Origin: Curtobacterium sp. S6
GTDB taxonomy: Bacteria > Actinomycetota > Actinomycetes > Actinomycetales > Micrococcaceae
DNA: 64,000 bases
Reading direction: 5' to 3'
Assembly: GCF_000710345.2 (NCBI RefSeq)
Contig: NZ_JHEL01000015.1
Location: 62,001-126,000 of the forward strand
The number at the start of each line of letters is the position of its first letter. Position 1 is the first letter of the stretch. Below the pieces are notes generated by a model. It was not told where the DNA came from, made no database searches, and was given only the letters and a program-made list of their open reading frames with translations. Of the stretch, positions 1 through 8,800 are shown piece after piece. The position numbers and the translations under genes are program-made.

Positions 1-1885
1 TGAGCAGTGGGGCGCCCGCCCGGCACGTGAACGCGCCGAGGTGCTCCGCAAGGCGGCCCGCGTGCTCGGCGCCAAGCGCGCGGATCTCCTCGAGGTCATG
101 GCCTCCGAGGCCGGTAAATTGCTGGACCAGGGAGACCCCGAGGTCTCCGAGGCCATCGACTTCGCAAACTACTACGCGGACCTGGCGGAAGCCCTCGAGA
201 CGGTGGACGGCGCCGAGTACCACCCGAGCAAGGTCACCGTGGTGACCCCGCCGTGGAACTTCCCGGTGGCCATCCCGACCGGATCGACCCTCGCCGCGCT
301 CGCGGCGGGATCGGCCGTGCTGTTCAAGCCGGCGGGTGAATCCAAGCGCTGCGGTGCGGTGATCGCCGACGCCCTGTGGGAAGCGGGCGTGCCGCGCGAG
401 GTTCTGCAGCTCGTCCAGCTCTCCGAGCGGGACCTCGGGCGCGAGCTCGTGGCGCACCCGGACGTCGACCGCCTGATCCTGACCGGTGGCTACGAGACCG
501 CGGAGCTCTTCCGTTCTTTCCGGAAGGATCTGCCGCTCTTCGGCGAGACCTCGGGCAAGAACTCGATCATCGTGACGCCCAACGCCGACCTCGACCTCGC
601 GGTCAAGGACGTCGTGAACTCGGCCTTCGGGCACGCTGGGCAGAAGTGCTCGGCCTGCTCGACCGTGATCCTGGTCGGTTCGGCCGCGACCTCCGAGCGT
701 TTCCGTAACCAGCTCATCGACGCCGTGAAGTCCCTTCACATTGCCTACCCGACGGATATTCGCGCCGAGATGGGCCCTGTCATCAAGGCGCCCGAGGGCA
801 AGCTCCTGCGCGGGTTGACGACCCTGGGCGAGGGTGAACAGTGGGTCATCGAGCCTCGACAGCTCGACGAGACCGGTAAGCTCTGGTCGCCCGGCGTTCG
901 CTCCGGCGTGAAGCCCGGAAGCGAATACCACCTGACCGAGTACTTCGGGCCGATCCTGGGTGTCATGACCGCCAACAGCCTGGAAGAGGCCATCGAGCTG
1001 CAGAATGCGCCCGAGTACGGGCTGACCGCAGGCCTGCACTCGTTGAACTCCGACGAGCTGTCGCTGTGGTTGGACCGCGTCCAGGCGGGCAACCTGTACG
1101 TGAACCGGGGCATCACCGGTGCGATCGTGCGGCGCCAGCCCTTCGGCGGATGGAAAAAGTCCACCGTGGGGACCGGAACCAAGGCCGGTGGCCCCAACTA
1201 CCTGATCGCCCTCGGCGACTGGACATCGAAGAACGCCACCGCAATCGCCTCGCCCTCCAACGAGAAGGCGCGCGACCTGCTGAACCGGGCGCGGGAGCCC
1301 CACGCGTTGACGCGCGAGGAGATCGAATTCCTCTCGCGGTCGGCGTCCTCGGACGCCGAGGCCTGGGCCACCGAGTTCGGTGTTCACCACGATCCGTCGC
1401 AGTTGGGCATCGAGCGGAATATCCTGCGCTACGTTGCCCAGAGCGTCCACGTCCGCGCGGACTCGACGGCCTCTCTTGCCGAGACGCTGCGGGTCGTCGC
1501 GGCCGGTCTGGCTGCGGAAGCGCCGGTGGATCTCTCCGTGGCCAACCAGATCCCGGTCTACGTACGGGGTGCCTTGGAGACGGCGGGCGTCAACATCACG
1601 GTCGAGACCGATGACGCCTGGCGAACCTCGCTGCGGGGCATCCGCAACATCAAGCCCGCGGGACTCGTGGGAACGCGCTTCGAGGGGTGCCGGATCCGTT
1701 ACATCGGCGACGACCACGGTTCGGTCTTCGAGGCCCTCGGCGGCCGCCCGGACGTTGCGGTCTACCACAACCCGGTCACCGAGGCGGGACGCATCGAGAT
1801 GCTGCCGTTCCTGCACGAGCAGGCGGTCTCGATCACGGCACACCGGTTCGGCAACCCGAACCACTTCTCGGACGCTGTGATCTAG
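1..1885 (+). CDS. putA: Bifunctional proline dehydrogenase / L-glutamate gamma-semialdehyde dehydrogenase (PutA), C-terminal part
   Basis: Partial gene: the reading frame is already open at base 2 and stops at 1885, so about 628 C-terminal residues are visible. They form an aldehyde dehydrogenase that oxidises glutamate gamma-semialdehyde to glutamate with NAD+, the second step of proline catabolism. The catalytic Cys lies in GQKCSACS (codon 647-649) and the general-base Glu in LFGETSGKN; TPPWNFPVAIP is the N-terminal cofactor-binding stretch. After the dehydrogenase come about 190 residues of the C-terminal ALDH-like fold seen in long PutA proteins (ending HRFGNPNHFSDAVI). The proline dehydrogenase half must lie upstream. 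A strong terminator follows. It could only be confused with a stand-alone P5C dehydrogenase, which lacks this tail. Confidence 0.93.
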   Translation, partial: EQWGARPARERAEVLRKAARVLGAKRADLLEVMASEAGKLLDQGDPEVSEAIDFANYYADLAEALETVDGAEYHPSKVTVVTPPWNFPVAIPTGSTLAALAAGSAVLFKPAGESKRCGAVIADALWEAGVPREVLQLVQLSERDLGRELVAHPDVDRLILTGGYETAELFRSFRKDLPLFGETSGKNSIIVTPNADLDLAVKDVVNSAFGHAGQKCSACSTVILVGSAATSERFRNQLIDAVKSLHIAYPTDIRAEMGPVIKAPEGKLLRGLTTLGEGEQWVIEPRQLDETGKLWSPGVRSGVKPGSEYHLTEYFGPILGVMTANSLEEAIELQNAPEYGLTAGLHSLNSDELSLWLDRVQAGNLYVNRGITGAIVRRQPFGGWKKSTVGTGTKAGGPNYLIALGDWTSKNATAIASPSNEKARDLLNRAREPHALTREEIEFLSRSASSDAEAWATEFGVHHDPSQLGIERNILRYVAQSVHVRADSTASLAETLRVVAAGLAAEAPVDLSVANQIPVYVRGALETAGVNITVETDDAWRTSLRGIRNIKPAGLVGTRFEGCRIRYIGDDHGSVFEALGGRPDVAVYHNPVTEAGRIEMLPFLHEQAVSITAHRFGNPNHFSDAVI

Positions 1886-1912
1886 CCCCCGGGGAGACGT
1901 GCTCCATGCAAT

Positions 1913-1954
1913 AATGGTGCCGGTGCCGCTTGTCGCGGCATCGGCACCATTTTT
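1913..1954 (+). terminator. Rho-independent terminator of putA
   Basis: Near-perfect stem of about 17 bp: AATGGTGCCG (1913-1922) pairs with CGGCACCATT (1942-1951), and the stem continues inward with GTGCCGC/GCGGCAT around a 5-nt loop. A run of five T follows. It ends putA and separates it from gcvH. Confidence 0.88.
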
Positions 1955-1991
1955 CATCCACTGTCGCACCAATTTCACCGAGAGGCGCCTC

Positions 1992-2378
1992 ATGAGCAAC
2001 GTCCCCACTGAGTTGTCGTACACCGCAGAACACGAGTGGATCTCTCGCCCCGACGGAGACGGGCTCGTGACCGTCGGCATCACCGATCACGCGCAGGACG
2101 CCCTCGGCGATGTCGTCTACGTCGACCTTCCCGAGGCAGGCTCCCGGCACGAGGCGGGGGAGTCCTTCGGCGAGGTCGAATCCACCAAGTCTGTCTCAGA
2201 CCTCTACATGCCCGTCACTGGCGAAATCGTCGAGGTCAATGACTCCCTGGGCGACGCTCCGGAAGTTCTCAACGCCGACCCGTACGGGCAAGGATGGCTC
2301 GTGAAAATTCGTCCCGAGGACCCGGCGGCGTTGGAAGGCCTGCTCGACGCGTCGGCCTACGAAGCTGAAATCGGCTAG
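1992..2378 (+). CDS. gcvH: Glycine cleavage system H protein
   Basis: 128-residue lipoyl carrier protein that shuttles the aminomethyl group between the P, T and L proteins of the glycine cleavage complex. The lipoyl lysine is K66 in EVESTKSVSDLY, and the N-terminal EHEWI and DALGDVVYVDLPE blocks are typical. ATG 1992 was chosen over an in-frame ATG at 1899 because the family starts at this point and the longer version would run through the putA terminator. No gcvT or gcvP is next to it. Instead garA and ftsR follow, as in mycobacteria and corynebacteria. LipB and LipA at the other end of the window would lipoylate it. Confidence 0.95.
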   Translation: MSNVPTELSYTAEHEWISRPDGDGLVTVGITDHAQDALGDVVYVDLPEAGSRHEAGESFGEVESTKSVSDLYMPVTGEIVEVNDSLGDAPEVLNADPYGQGWLVKIRPEDPAALEGLLDASAYEAEIG

Positions 2379-2447
2379 TCCACAAGGTCTCGGTGAATAC
2401 CCCGGGTTTTCACCGGTGGGCCGGAAGACCTTTTCAGTGATGCAGGC

Positions 2448-2485
2448 TAGACTTTAAGTCTCAGGTGCAGGTCCAAGGTTGGACC
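2448..2485 (+). promoter_or_regulatory. Putative garA-ftsR promoter (-10 TAGACT) and palindrome
   Basis: The 241-bp gap before garA holds a TAGACT -10-like hexamer at 2448-2453 with no good -35. A 7-2-7 inverted repeat GGTCCAA-GG-TTGGACC follows at 2470-2485, about +10 to +25 if that box is used, where a repressor or roadblock site would lie. Its AAGGTTG core recurs upstream of ftsZ. The rest of the gap shows a short CGGTGAA/TTCACCG dyad (2391-2415) and the AAAGGGGA ribosome binding site of garA. Confidence 0.3.
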
Positions 2486-2619
2486 ACGATGCGATGATCT
2501 CGAGCGGAAGCGCGATGACGAGTCGCATCACCACAGCGAGCTCGACGAGAGGGTGCCCTCAGCCCTGACCGTCGGGCCTTTTCGGCGCAAAGGCGCCCAT
2601 ATGACACAAAGGGGAAAAC

Positions 2620-3072
2620 ATGTCTGAACATCACGAGCCGAGCCCTGACACGACGGCCTTCGGTCTCACCGCCGCGAGCCCGAACGCCGCGCCTCAGCGC
2701 AAATTGGCCGAAGAAGAAATCGCGGCCATCAAGGCCCTCCCGGCCGAGTCGGCCCTCCTGATCGCCCAGGAAGGCCCTCAGCACAGTGCCCGTTTCCTGC
2801 TGGATGCGAGCATGGCACAGGACGGCAGCAGCGACGAGGGCATCGTCGCGGGCCGTCATCCCGAGGCGGATATCTTCCTCGACGACGTCACCGTGTCTCG
2901 TCGGCACGCGCTGTTCCAGTTCAACGCCGGCCGATTCGACCTGACCGATGTGGGGTCGCTGAACGGCACCTACGTGAACGGAGATCGCGTCGACCACGTG
3001 ACGCTGAAGAGTGGGGATGAGGTGCGCATCGGAAAGTTCGCCTTCATCTACTACACGAGCGACGCTCAGTAG
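2620..3072 (+). CDS. garA: FHA-domain protein GarA/OdhI, regulator of 2-oxoglutarate metabolism
   Basis: 150 residues. The FHA domain (about 75-145) has all signature residues: GRHPEAD, SRRHALF and GSLNGTYVNG. The N-terminal tail carries DTTAF at residues 10-14, matching the phosphorylatable ETTSVF motif of GarA/OdhI in a weaker form. In other actinobacteria the unphosphorylated protein inhibits 2-oxoglutarate dehydrogenase and glutamate dehydrogenase, and phosphorylation of that Thr pair by PknG/PknB-type kinases makes the FHA domain bind its own tail and switch off. The start follows an AAAGGGGA ribosome binding site. ftsR follows after 11 bp, so the two are probably cotranscribed. Confidence 0.88.
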   Translation: MSEHHEPSPDTTAFGLTAASPNAAPQRKLAEEEIAAIKALPAESALLIAQEGPQHSARFLLDASMAQDGSSDEGIVAGRHPEADIFLDDVTVSRRHALFQFNAGRFDLTDVGSLNGTYVNGDRVDHVTLKSGDEVRIGKFAFIYYTSDAQ

Positions 3073-3083
3073 GCGGCGCCCCG

Positions 3084-3815
3084 ATGTCGACAACCGACCA
3101 CGAACCCGCGGAGGACTCGACAGAGACCCCCGCGGAAACCAAGGACAAGACCATCGGGCAGGTGCTGAGTCATCTGGGGGAGTCTTTCCCGGAACTCACC
3201 GCGTCCAAAATCCGCTTTCTGGAGGATCGCGGGCTGGTCTTTCCGCAACGGACCAATACCGGGTATCGAAAGTACTCGAGCCGGGACATTGAGAGGCTCA
3301 GGTACGTGCTGACCCTGCAGCGGGACCAGTATCTGCCGCTCAAGGTCATCAAGGCCAAGGTCGAGGACCTCGAGAGACGCGGATTCCCCGAGGACACGGC
3401 GTCGAGCCAGGCCGAGGACGCCTCGGCCGTTGGTGCTCTTCCCCGGCAGTCGCGGCGGTTCACCATCCGTGAGCTGTCTCGGAAGACCTCGGTGGACTTA
3501 CCGATGCTTCGGGAACTGATCACCTACGGGCTGATCGAAGAGAACGAGGACGGCACGTTCGACGAACTGGCGGTTCAGGTGACGGAGCTGTGTTCGCGGT
3601 TGACGGCCCACGGGCTGCAGCCGCGTCATCTTCGACCGTTCCGCGCGGCGGCCGACCGCGAGGTCGCGCTGGTGACGCAGGCGGTTGCTCCCTTGGCCAG
3701 CCGCCGGGACGCGCGTTCGCAGGAGAAGGCCTCACAGACCGCGCGCGAAATTTCTTCCCTGTGCACCAATCTTCACGCCACGTTGGTCGCGGATCAGGTG
3801 GAGAAGTCTTGGTAG
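3084..3815 (+). CDS. ftsR: MerR-family transcriptional regulator, FtsR-like (Rv1828/cg1631 family)
   Basis: 243 residues. The N-terminal winged helix-turn-helix (about 22-95) includes LTASKIRFLEDRGLVFPQRT and GYRKYSSRDIERL, typical of MerR. A C-terminal half of unknown ligand type follows. The position directly after garA matches Corynebacterium glutamicum cg1631 (ftsR, an activator of ftsZ) and M. tuberculosis Rv1828. It lacks a metal-binding Cys cluster, so it is not a classical metal sensor. The target is inferred to be ftsZ, at 37.3 kb here, from orthology and context only. Confidence 0.8.
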   Translation: MSTTDHEPAEDSTETPAETKDKTIGQVLSHLGESFPELTASKIRFLEDRGLVFPQRTNTGYRKYSSRDIERLRYVLTLQRDQYLPLKVIKAKVEDLERRGFPEDTASSQAEDASAVGALPRQSRRFTIRELSRKTSVDLPMLRELITYGLIEENEDGTFDELAVQVTELCSRLTAHGLQPRHLRPFRAAADREVALVTQAVAPLASRRDARSQEKASQTAREISSLCTNLHATLVADQVEKSW

Positions 3816-3827
3816 AGTGAAGCGCAC

Positions 3828-3845
3828 TCGCATTCATCAATGCGA
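3828..3845 (+). repeat. 7-4-7 inverted repeat downstream of ftsR
   Basis: TCGCATT-CATC-AATGCGA is a perfect dyad just after the ftsR stop. A second dyad (8-3-8 with one mismatch, core AGAGG-TCG-CCTCT) lies at 3857-3875. Neither is followed by a T run, so they are weak as terminators and could be protein-binding sites or a folded RNA. Confidence 0.4.
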
Positions 3846-3879
3846 ATCACTCAAACCTTAGAGGTCGCCTCTGAGACAC

Positions 3880-3920
3880 GGTCAAATATCTTTGACCCGC
3901 CTCGGGGATGGCTTTAGCGT
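3880..3920 (+). promoter_or_regulatory. Promoter of second MerR gene with overlapping palindrome
   Basis: The -35 TTGACC (3892-3897) and -10 TAGCGT (3915-3920) are spaced 17 bp. The right arm of a perfect 7-4-7 palindrome GGTCAAATATCTTTGACC (3880-3897) covers the -35, the position of an operator. It lies 44 bp before the GTG of the MerR gene, so autoregulation is plausible. The binding protein is unknown. Confidence 0.5.
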
Positions 3921-3963
3921 CTACAACGACCGATGACTTCCCCGGAACTGAAGGAGGACCCGC

Positions 3964-4662
3964 GTGGGCCAGAATGGATCGCACGACGACCCACGACGGG
4001 ATCGCCTGAAGAACACGCGTGCGGACGAGTTGCGTTTGGCTGATTCCCCGGCCTTCGACGAGCAGCAACTTCCCGGCATGGAAGACATCGTCCCGTCCCC
4101 TCCGAAAGGTCGCCAGGGGATGCTCTTCGACGAGGACCTCGTGGCCCTGGACGAAAACATCGGCTATCGAGGGCCCGTGGCGTGTAAGGCGGCCGGAATA
4201 ACGTACCGGCAACTGGACTATTGGGCGCGGACCAAGCTGGTGGAGCCGACCGTTCGCGGTGCCAAAGGTTCCGGCACGCAACGCCTGTATTCCTTCCGCG
4301 ACGTCCTCGTTCTGAAGATCGTCAAGCGACTCCTGGACACCGGGGTCTCACTGCAGCAGATTCGATCCTCCGTGGAACATCTGCGCACCCGCGGCGTCGA
4401 GGATCTGGCAGAGATCACTTTGATGTCCGATGGCGCGAGCGTCTACGAATGCACGTCGCCGGACGAGGTCATCGACCTGGTGCAGGCCGGTCAGGGCGTC
4501 TTCGGTATCGCCGTGGGCCGCGTATGGCGCGAGCTCGAGAACAACCTCTCCACGATGCCGGGGGAGGACATGCGTGCGCCCCTGCAGCAAGAGGCCGGGG
4601 AAGACTTCCCGGGTGACGAATTGTCGGCCCGACGGGCCGCGCGTCGAAACGCCGCCGGCTAG
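3964..4662 (+). CDS. MerR-family transcriptional regulator (Rv1830/cg1633-like)
   Basis: 232 residues with a GTG start after AAGGAGGA. A MerR helix-turn-helix occupies about residues 65-140 (VACKAAGITYRQLDYWARTKLVEPTVR, then GTQRLYSFRDVLVLKIVKRLLDTGVSLQQIRSSV). An acidic, poorly conserved N-terminus of about 60 residues and a short C-terminal region flank it. In mycobacteria and corynebacteria a DUF151 nuclease-like gene stands between ftsR and this gene; here it is absent. A role linked to growth or division is inferred from this conserved neighbourhood. Confidence 0.75.
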   Translation: MGQNGSHDDPRRDRLKNTRADELRLADSPAFDEQQLPGMEDIVPSPPKGRQGMLFDEDLVALDENIGYRGPVACKAAGITYRQLDYWARTKLVEPTVRGAKGSGTQRLYSFRDVLVLKIVKRLLDTGVSLQQIRSSVEHLRTRGVEDLAEITLMSDGASVYECTSPDEVIDLVQAGQGVFGIAVGRVWRELENNLSTMPGEDMRAPLQQEAGEDFPGDELSARRAARRNAAG

Positions 4663-4708
4663 AACGGCGCCATCGGGACCCTTCGGGGCCCGTGCCTCGT
4701 GAAGATAC

Positions 4709-4744
4709 ACAAAGGGCGATCCGTGCCAACGGATCGCCCTTTGT
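4709..4744. terminator. Bidirectional terminator between MerR gene and parA
   Basis: Perfect 15-bp stem ACAAAGGGCGATCCG (4709-4723) with CGGATCGCCCTTTGT (4730-4744) around a 6-nt loop TGCCAA. The AAA/TTT ends give a U tract in either direction. It serves the two convergent genes. Confidence 0.85.
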
Positions 4745-4783
4745 TGTGCCGTGGTTGGTAATCGGCGGCCCTCGCCCGTGGGG

Positions 4784-5581
4784 TTAGCCCTTGATCAGGC
4801 CCCCGAGGATGGTGTCGAAGGCTTGAGCCATGGAGGCCGCGGAGTCATCCTCGGACCAGGAATGCACCGGCGAGGCCGAGCCTTGGATCTGCTGCCAGAC
4901 GGTCGTGTCATCGATCGTGGGGGAGACCATGAGCTTGCCGAACATGCCCTGCATCTCCTCGATCCGGTAGCGATGCTCTTCCGAATCGGGCTGAACCTTA
5001 TTCACGACGACGCTCGCGGCCTGGACCTTGAACTCGTTTTCCGACTCGAAACGAGCGATGGCCCGCATGGTTCGTTCGGTGCCGGCCACGGAAAACAGGC
5101 TCGGTTCGGCGACCGCCAGGACCTTCTCCGAGGCGGCCCACGCGATCATCGTGAGGGTGTTCAGGGTAGGCGGGCAGTCGATGAGCACCAGGTCGTATCG
5201 ATTCGTAGCGCCCAGGGCGGTTCGGAGCCGGCTCAGATTCTTCCGCGTGGGCGGCAGATGGTCGAATGCCACCGACCCTGAGGAGCCTACGATCACGTCG
5301 AGGCGCGGGCGCCGGCCGGAGGCACGTGAGGTGGTCCAGCCCGCCGGGACGCAGGCGGCCTCGATGGACCTTTTCTTGGGGGTGCGAAGCACCGTCGCGG
5401 CGTCGGCGCCCGCGGAGGTGTGAGTCGAGACGGCAAGCCCCGTGCTCGCGTCCCCGTGCGGATCGAGATCCACGACCAGGGTGCTCAGCCCACGCGCGGC
5501 CGCGGCCGAAGCCAATCCCAGGGTGACGGAGGTCTTGCCGACCCCGCCCTTGAGGGAGCTGATACTGACAACCTGCGTCAC
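4784..5581 (-). CDS. Orphan ParA-family P-loop ATPase
   Basis: 265 residues. The deviant Walker A motif KGGVGKTS near the N-terminus, VVDLDPHGDAS (switch) and YDLVLIDCPP (Walker B) define a ParA/Soj/MinD-type ATPase. GTG 5581 was chosen because the fold begins at VTQVVSISSLKGG and GAGGTA precedes it; the open frame upstream to 5917 has no family resemblance and overlaps the pyc promoter. No parB, parS or cargo gene is adjacent, so it is not the chromosome-segregation ParA, which sits near oriC with parB. The cargo is unknown. A TATGAT -10 candidate for it lies at 5621-5626 on the minus strand. Confidence 0.82.
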   Translation of the reverse strand: MTQVVSISSLKGGVGKTSVTLGLASAAAARGLSTLVVDLDPHGDASTGLAVSTHTSAGADAATVLRTPKKRSIEAACVPAGWTTSRASGRRPRLDVIVGSSGSVAFDHLPPTRKNLSRLRTALGATNRYDLVLIDCPPTLNTLTMIAWAASEKVLAVAEPSLFSVAGTERTMRAIARFESENEFKVQAASVVVNKVQPDSEEHRYRIEEMQGMFGKLMVSPTIDDTTVWQQIQGSASPVHSWSEDDSAASMAQAFDTILGGLIKG

Positions 5582-5620
5582 ACATACCTCGCGATGGCTT
5601 TGAGTTGGAAATGCGAATCC

Positions 5621-5751
5621 ATCATATCCGCCGGCGGGCGTGATCTGTGCGGCCCGAACACCGGGTGTCGATTTTCGTGCAATGTGCGTCACAGACTTCG
5701 CCGGAAGCCATCGGTCACTTAGGTTGGGATGAACACCAGTGTCCGTAAGAT
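5621..5751. promoter_or_regulatory. Divergent promoter region parA / pyc
   Basis: The 256-bp gap between divergent genes holds TATGAT (minus strand, 5626-5621), a good -10 for parA about 40 bp before its GTG. For pyc it holds TTGGGA (5724-5729), 16 bp, TAAGAT (5746-5751), about 87 bp before the ATG. Only the hexamers support these calls. Confidence 0.4.
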
Positions 5752-5837
5752 ACGACATACGACGAGCACCTATGCTCCGATCGTCGAGAATAGTCCGGGT
5801 CAGTGCCCCTAAGCGCCCCGGGCGGAAACGGTTATCA

Positions 5838-8800
5838 ATGTTCTCTAAGATCCTGGTCGCCAACCGCGGCGAGATTGCGATCCGTGCGTACCGAGCCGCA
5901 TATGAGCTTGGCGCCAAGACCGTGGGGGTCTTCCCCTTCGAAGACCGCCATTCGATCCATCGTCAGCAGGCGGACGAGGCCTACCCGATCGGTGACGAGG
6001 GGCATCCCGTCCGGGCGTACCTGGACGTTGACGAAATCATCCGGGTGGCCCAAGAATCCGGCGTGGACGCGATTTACCCCGGTTACGGCTTCCTGTCGGA
6101 GAACCCGGACCTGCCCGAGGCCGCGGCGAAGGCCGGCATCACCTTCATCGGTCCGCCGGCCGGGGTTTTGGACCTCGCCGGCAACAAGGTCGAGGCGTTG
6201 CGGGCGGCCCGTCGCGCGGGAATCCCGGTGCTGAACTCCACCGACCCGTCGTCGAACAAAGAAAAACTTCTGGCCGAGGCCGAGGACATCGGCTTCCCGA
6301 TCTTCGTCAAGGCCGTCGCCGGTGGCGGTGGCCGCGGGATGCGACGCGTCGATACCCGCGAGGAGCTTCCCGATAAGCTCTCGGCCGCGATGCGCGAAGC
6401 GGAGACCGCATTTGGCGACCCCACGGTCTTCCTCGAGCAGGCCGTTCTCCGTCCTCGTCACATCGAAGTCCAGATCCTGGCCGACGCCGAAGGCAACGTG
6501 GTCCACCTCTTCGAGCGCGACTGCTCCCTGCAGCGTCGTCACCAGAAGGTGGTCGAGATCGCCCCCGCGCCCCACCTCGACGAGGAGATTCGGCAGGCGC
6601 TCTACCGCGATGCCGTGAAGTTCGCCAAGGAACTCGGGTACGTCAACGCCGGCACGGTCGAATTCCTCGTGGATACGGCCGGCGAACGCGCCGGTGAACA
6701 CGTCTTCATCGAAATGAACCCGCGCATCCAGGTAGAGCACACGGTGACCGAGGAAATCACGGACATCGATCTGGTGCAGGCACAAATGCGCATCGCCGCG
6801 GGCGAGACGCTCTCGGACCTGGGAATCAGCCAGGACACGTTGCGCGTGCGGGGTGCGGCCCTGCAGTGCCGCATCACCACGGAGGACCCGACCAACGGGT
6901 TCCGCCCGGACGTCGGCAAGATCAGCGCCTATCGCTCGGCCGGTGGCGCGGGCGTCCGCCTCGACGGCGGCACCGTGTACGCGGGCGCCGAAATCTCTCC
7001 GCACTTCGACTCGATGCTGTGCAAGGTGACCTGCCGCGGTAAGGACTTCAACACCGCGGTTCAACGGGCCCAGCGCGCGCTGGCGGAGTTCCGCATCCGC
7101 GGCGTCTCGACCAATATCCCCTTTATCCTGGCGGTCCTCGAGGACCCGGTCTTCCAGGCCGGCGACGTCTCGACGCCGTTCATCGACGAGCACCCGGAGT
7201 TGCTGACCAAAAAGCATTCCTCCGACCGCGGCACCAAGGCGCTGACCTACTTGGCCAACGTGACGGTGAACCAGCCCAACGGTCCTCGGATCGAGGGAAT
7301 CGACCCCCGCACCAAGCTGCCGAGGTTCCCCGGCGACAAGATCGACGAGCCGTTCCGCAGCCCCTTCGACGACCCGGGGCAGGTCCCCCCGGCCGGGTGG
7401 CGTCAGAAGCTCCTGGATCTGGGGCCCGAAGGCTTCGCCAGGGCCCTGAGGGACTACAAGCCTTTGGCCGTGACCGACACGACCTTCCGCGACGCCCACC
7501 AGTCCTTGCTGGCGACCCGCGTGCGGACGCGTGACCTGTTGGCCGCCGCCCCTGCGGTCGCTCACGTGACGCCGGAGTTGTTCTCGGTCGAGGCGTGGGG
7601 CGGCGCGACCTACGACGTCGCCCTGCGCTTCCTGGGTGAGGACCCGTGGGAGCGCCTGCGTTTGCTCCGCGCCACGATGCCGAATATCCCGATCCAGATG
7701 CTGTTGCGCGGCCGGAACACCGTGGGATACACCCCGTACCCGACCGAGGTCACCGATGCGTTCGTTCAGGAAGCCGCGGAGACCGGTGTCGATATTTTCC
7801 GCATCTTCGACGCGCTGAACGACGTCTCCCAGATGGAGCCGGCGATTCGCGCGGTCCGGGATACCGGAACCGCGGTGGCGGAGGTCGCCATGTGTTACAC
7901 CGGCAATCTTCTGGACCCCGAAGAGAAGACCTACACGCTCGACTATTACCTGGGACTGGCCCAGCAGATCGTCGACGCGGGGGCACACATCCTCGCGATC
8001 AAGGACATGGCGGGGCTGCTCCGGCCCGAGGCGGCGCGGCGCCTGGTCACGGCCCTTCGGGAGAAGTTCGCCGACATCCCCGTGCACCTGCACACGCACG
8101 ACACGGCCGGCGGCCAGTTGGCCACGTTGTTGGCGGCATCCGACGCCGGAGTCGACGCGGTGGATGTTGCTGTGGCTTCGATGGCGGGCACGACGAGCCA
8201 GCCTTCCGAGTCCGCGCTCGTGGCAGCTCTGGCCAACACGGATCGGGATACGGGGCTGTCCCTGGACGCTGTCTCGTCGCTCGAGCCGTACTGGGAATCA
8301 TTGCGCTCGATTTACGCACCGTTCGAAACGGGCCTGTCTTCTCCGACGGGGCGCGTCTATCAGCACGAAATCCCCGGTGGACAGTTGACCAACCTGCGCC
8401 AGCAGGCGATCGCGCTCGGCCTCGAGGAGCACTTCGAAGAGATCGAGAACATGTACACGGCCGCGAACCGGATGCTCGGCGACCTGGTCAAGGTGACGCC
8501 ATCGTCGAAGGTCGTCGGCGACCTCGCGCTTCAGCTGGTCGGCATGAAGGTCGACCCGAAGGAATTCGAGGAGAACCCCCAGAAATTCGACATCCCCGAG
8601 TCGGTCATCAACTTCCTCAACGGCGAATTGGGAACGCCGCCTGCCGGTTGGCCGGAACCGTTCCGCTCGAAGGCCCTCGAAGGACGCAAGTCCAAGCCGA
8701 AGGTCACCGAGCTGTCGGCCGAGGATCAGGAAAAGCTCCGCGGCGATTCCCAGACCCGCCGGGCAACCCTTAACCGCTTGCTCTTTCCCGGCCCGACCAA

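Noticed and set aside
5835-8099. 754-codon open frame antisense to pyc
   Set aside because: Arg/Gly/Asp/Val-rich shadow with no recognisable domain; the sense strand encodes pyruvate carboxylase in full.
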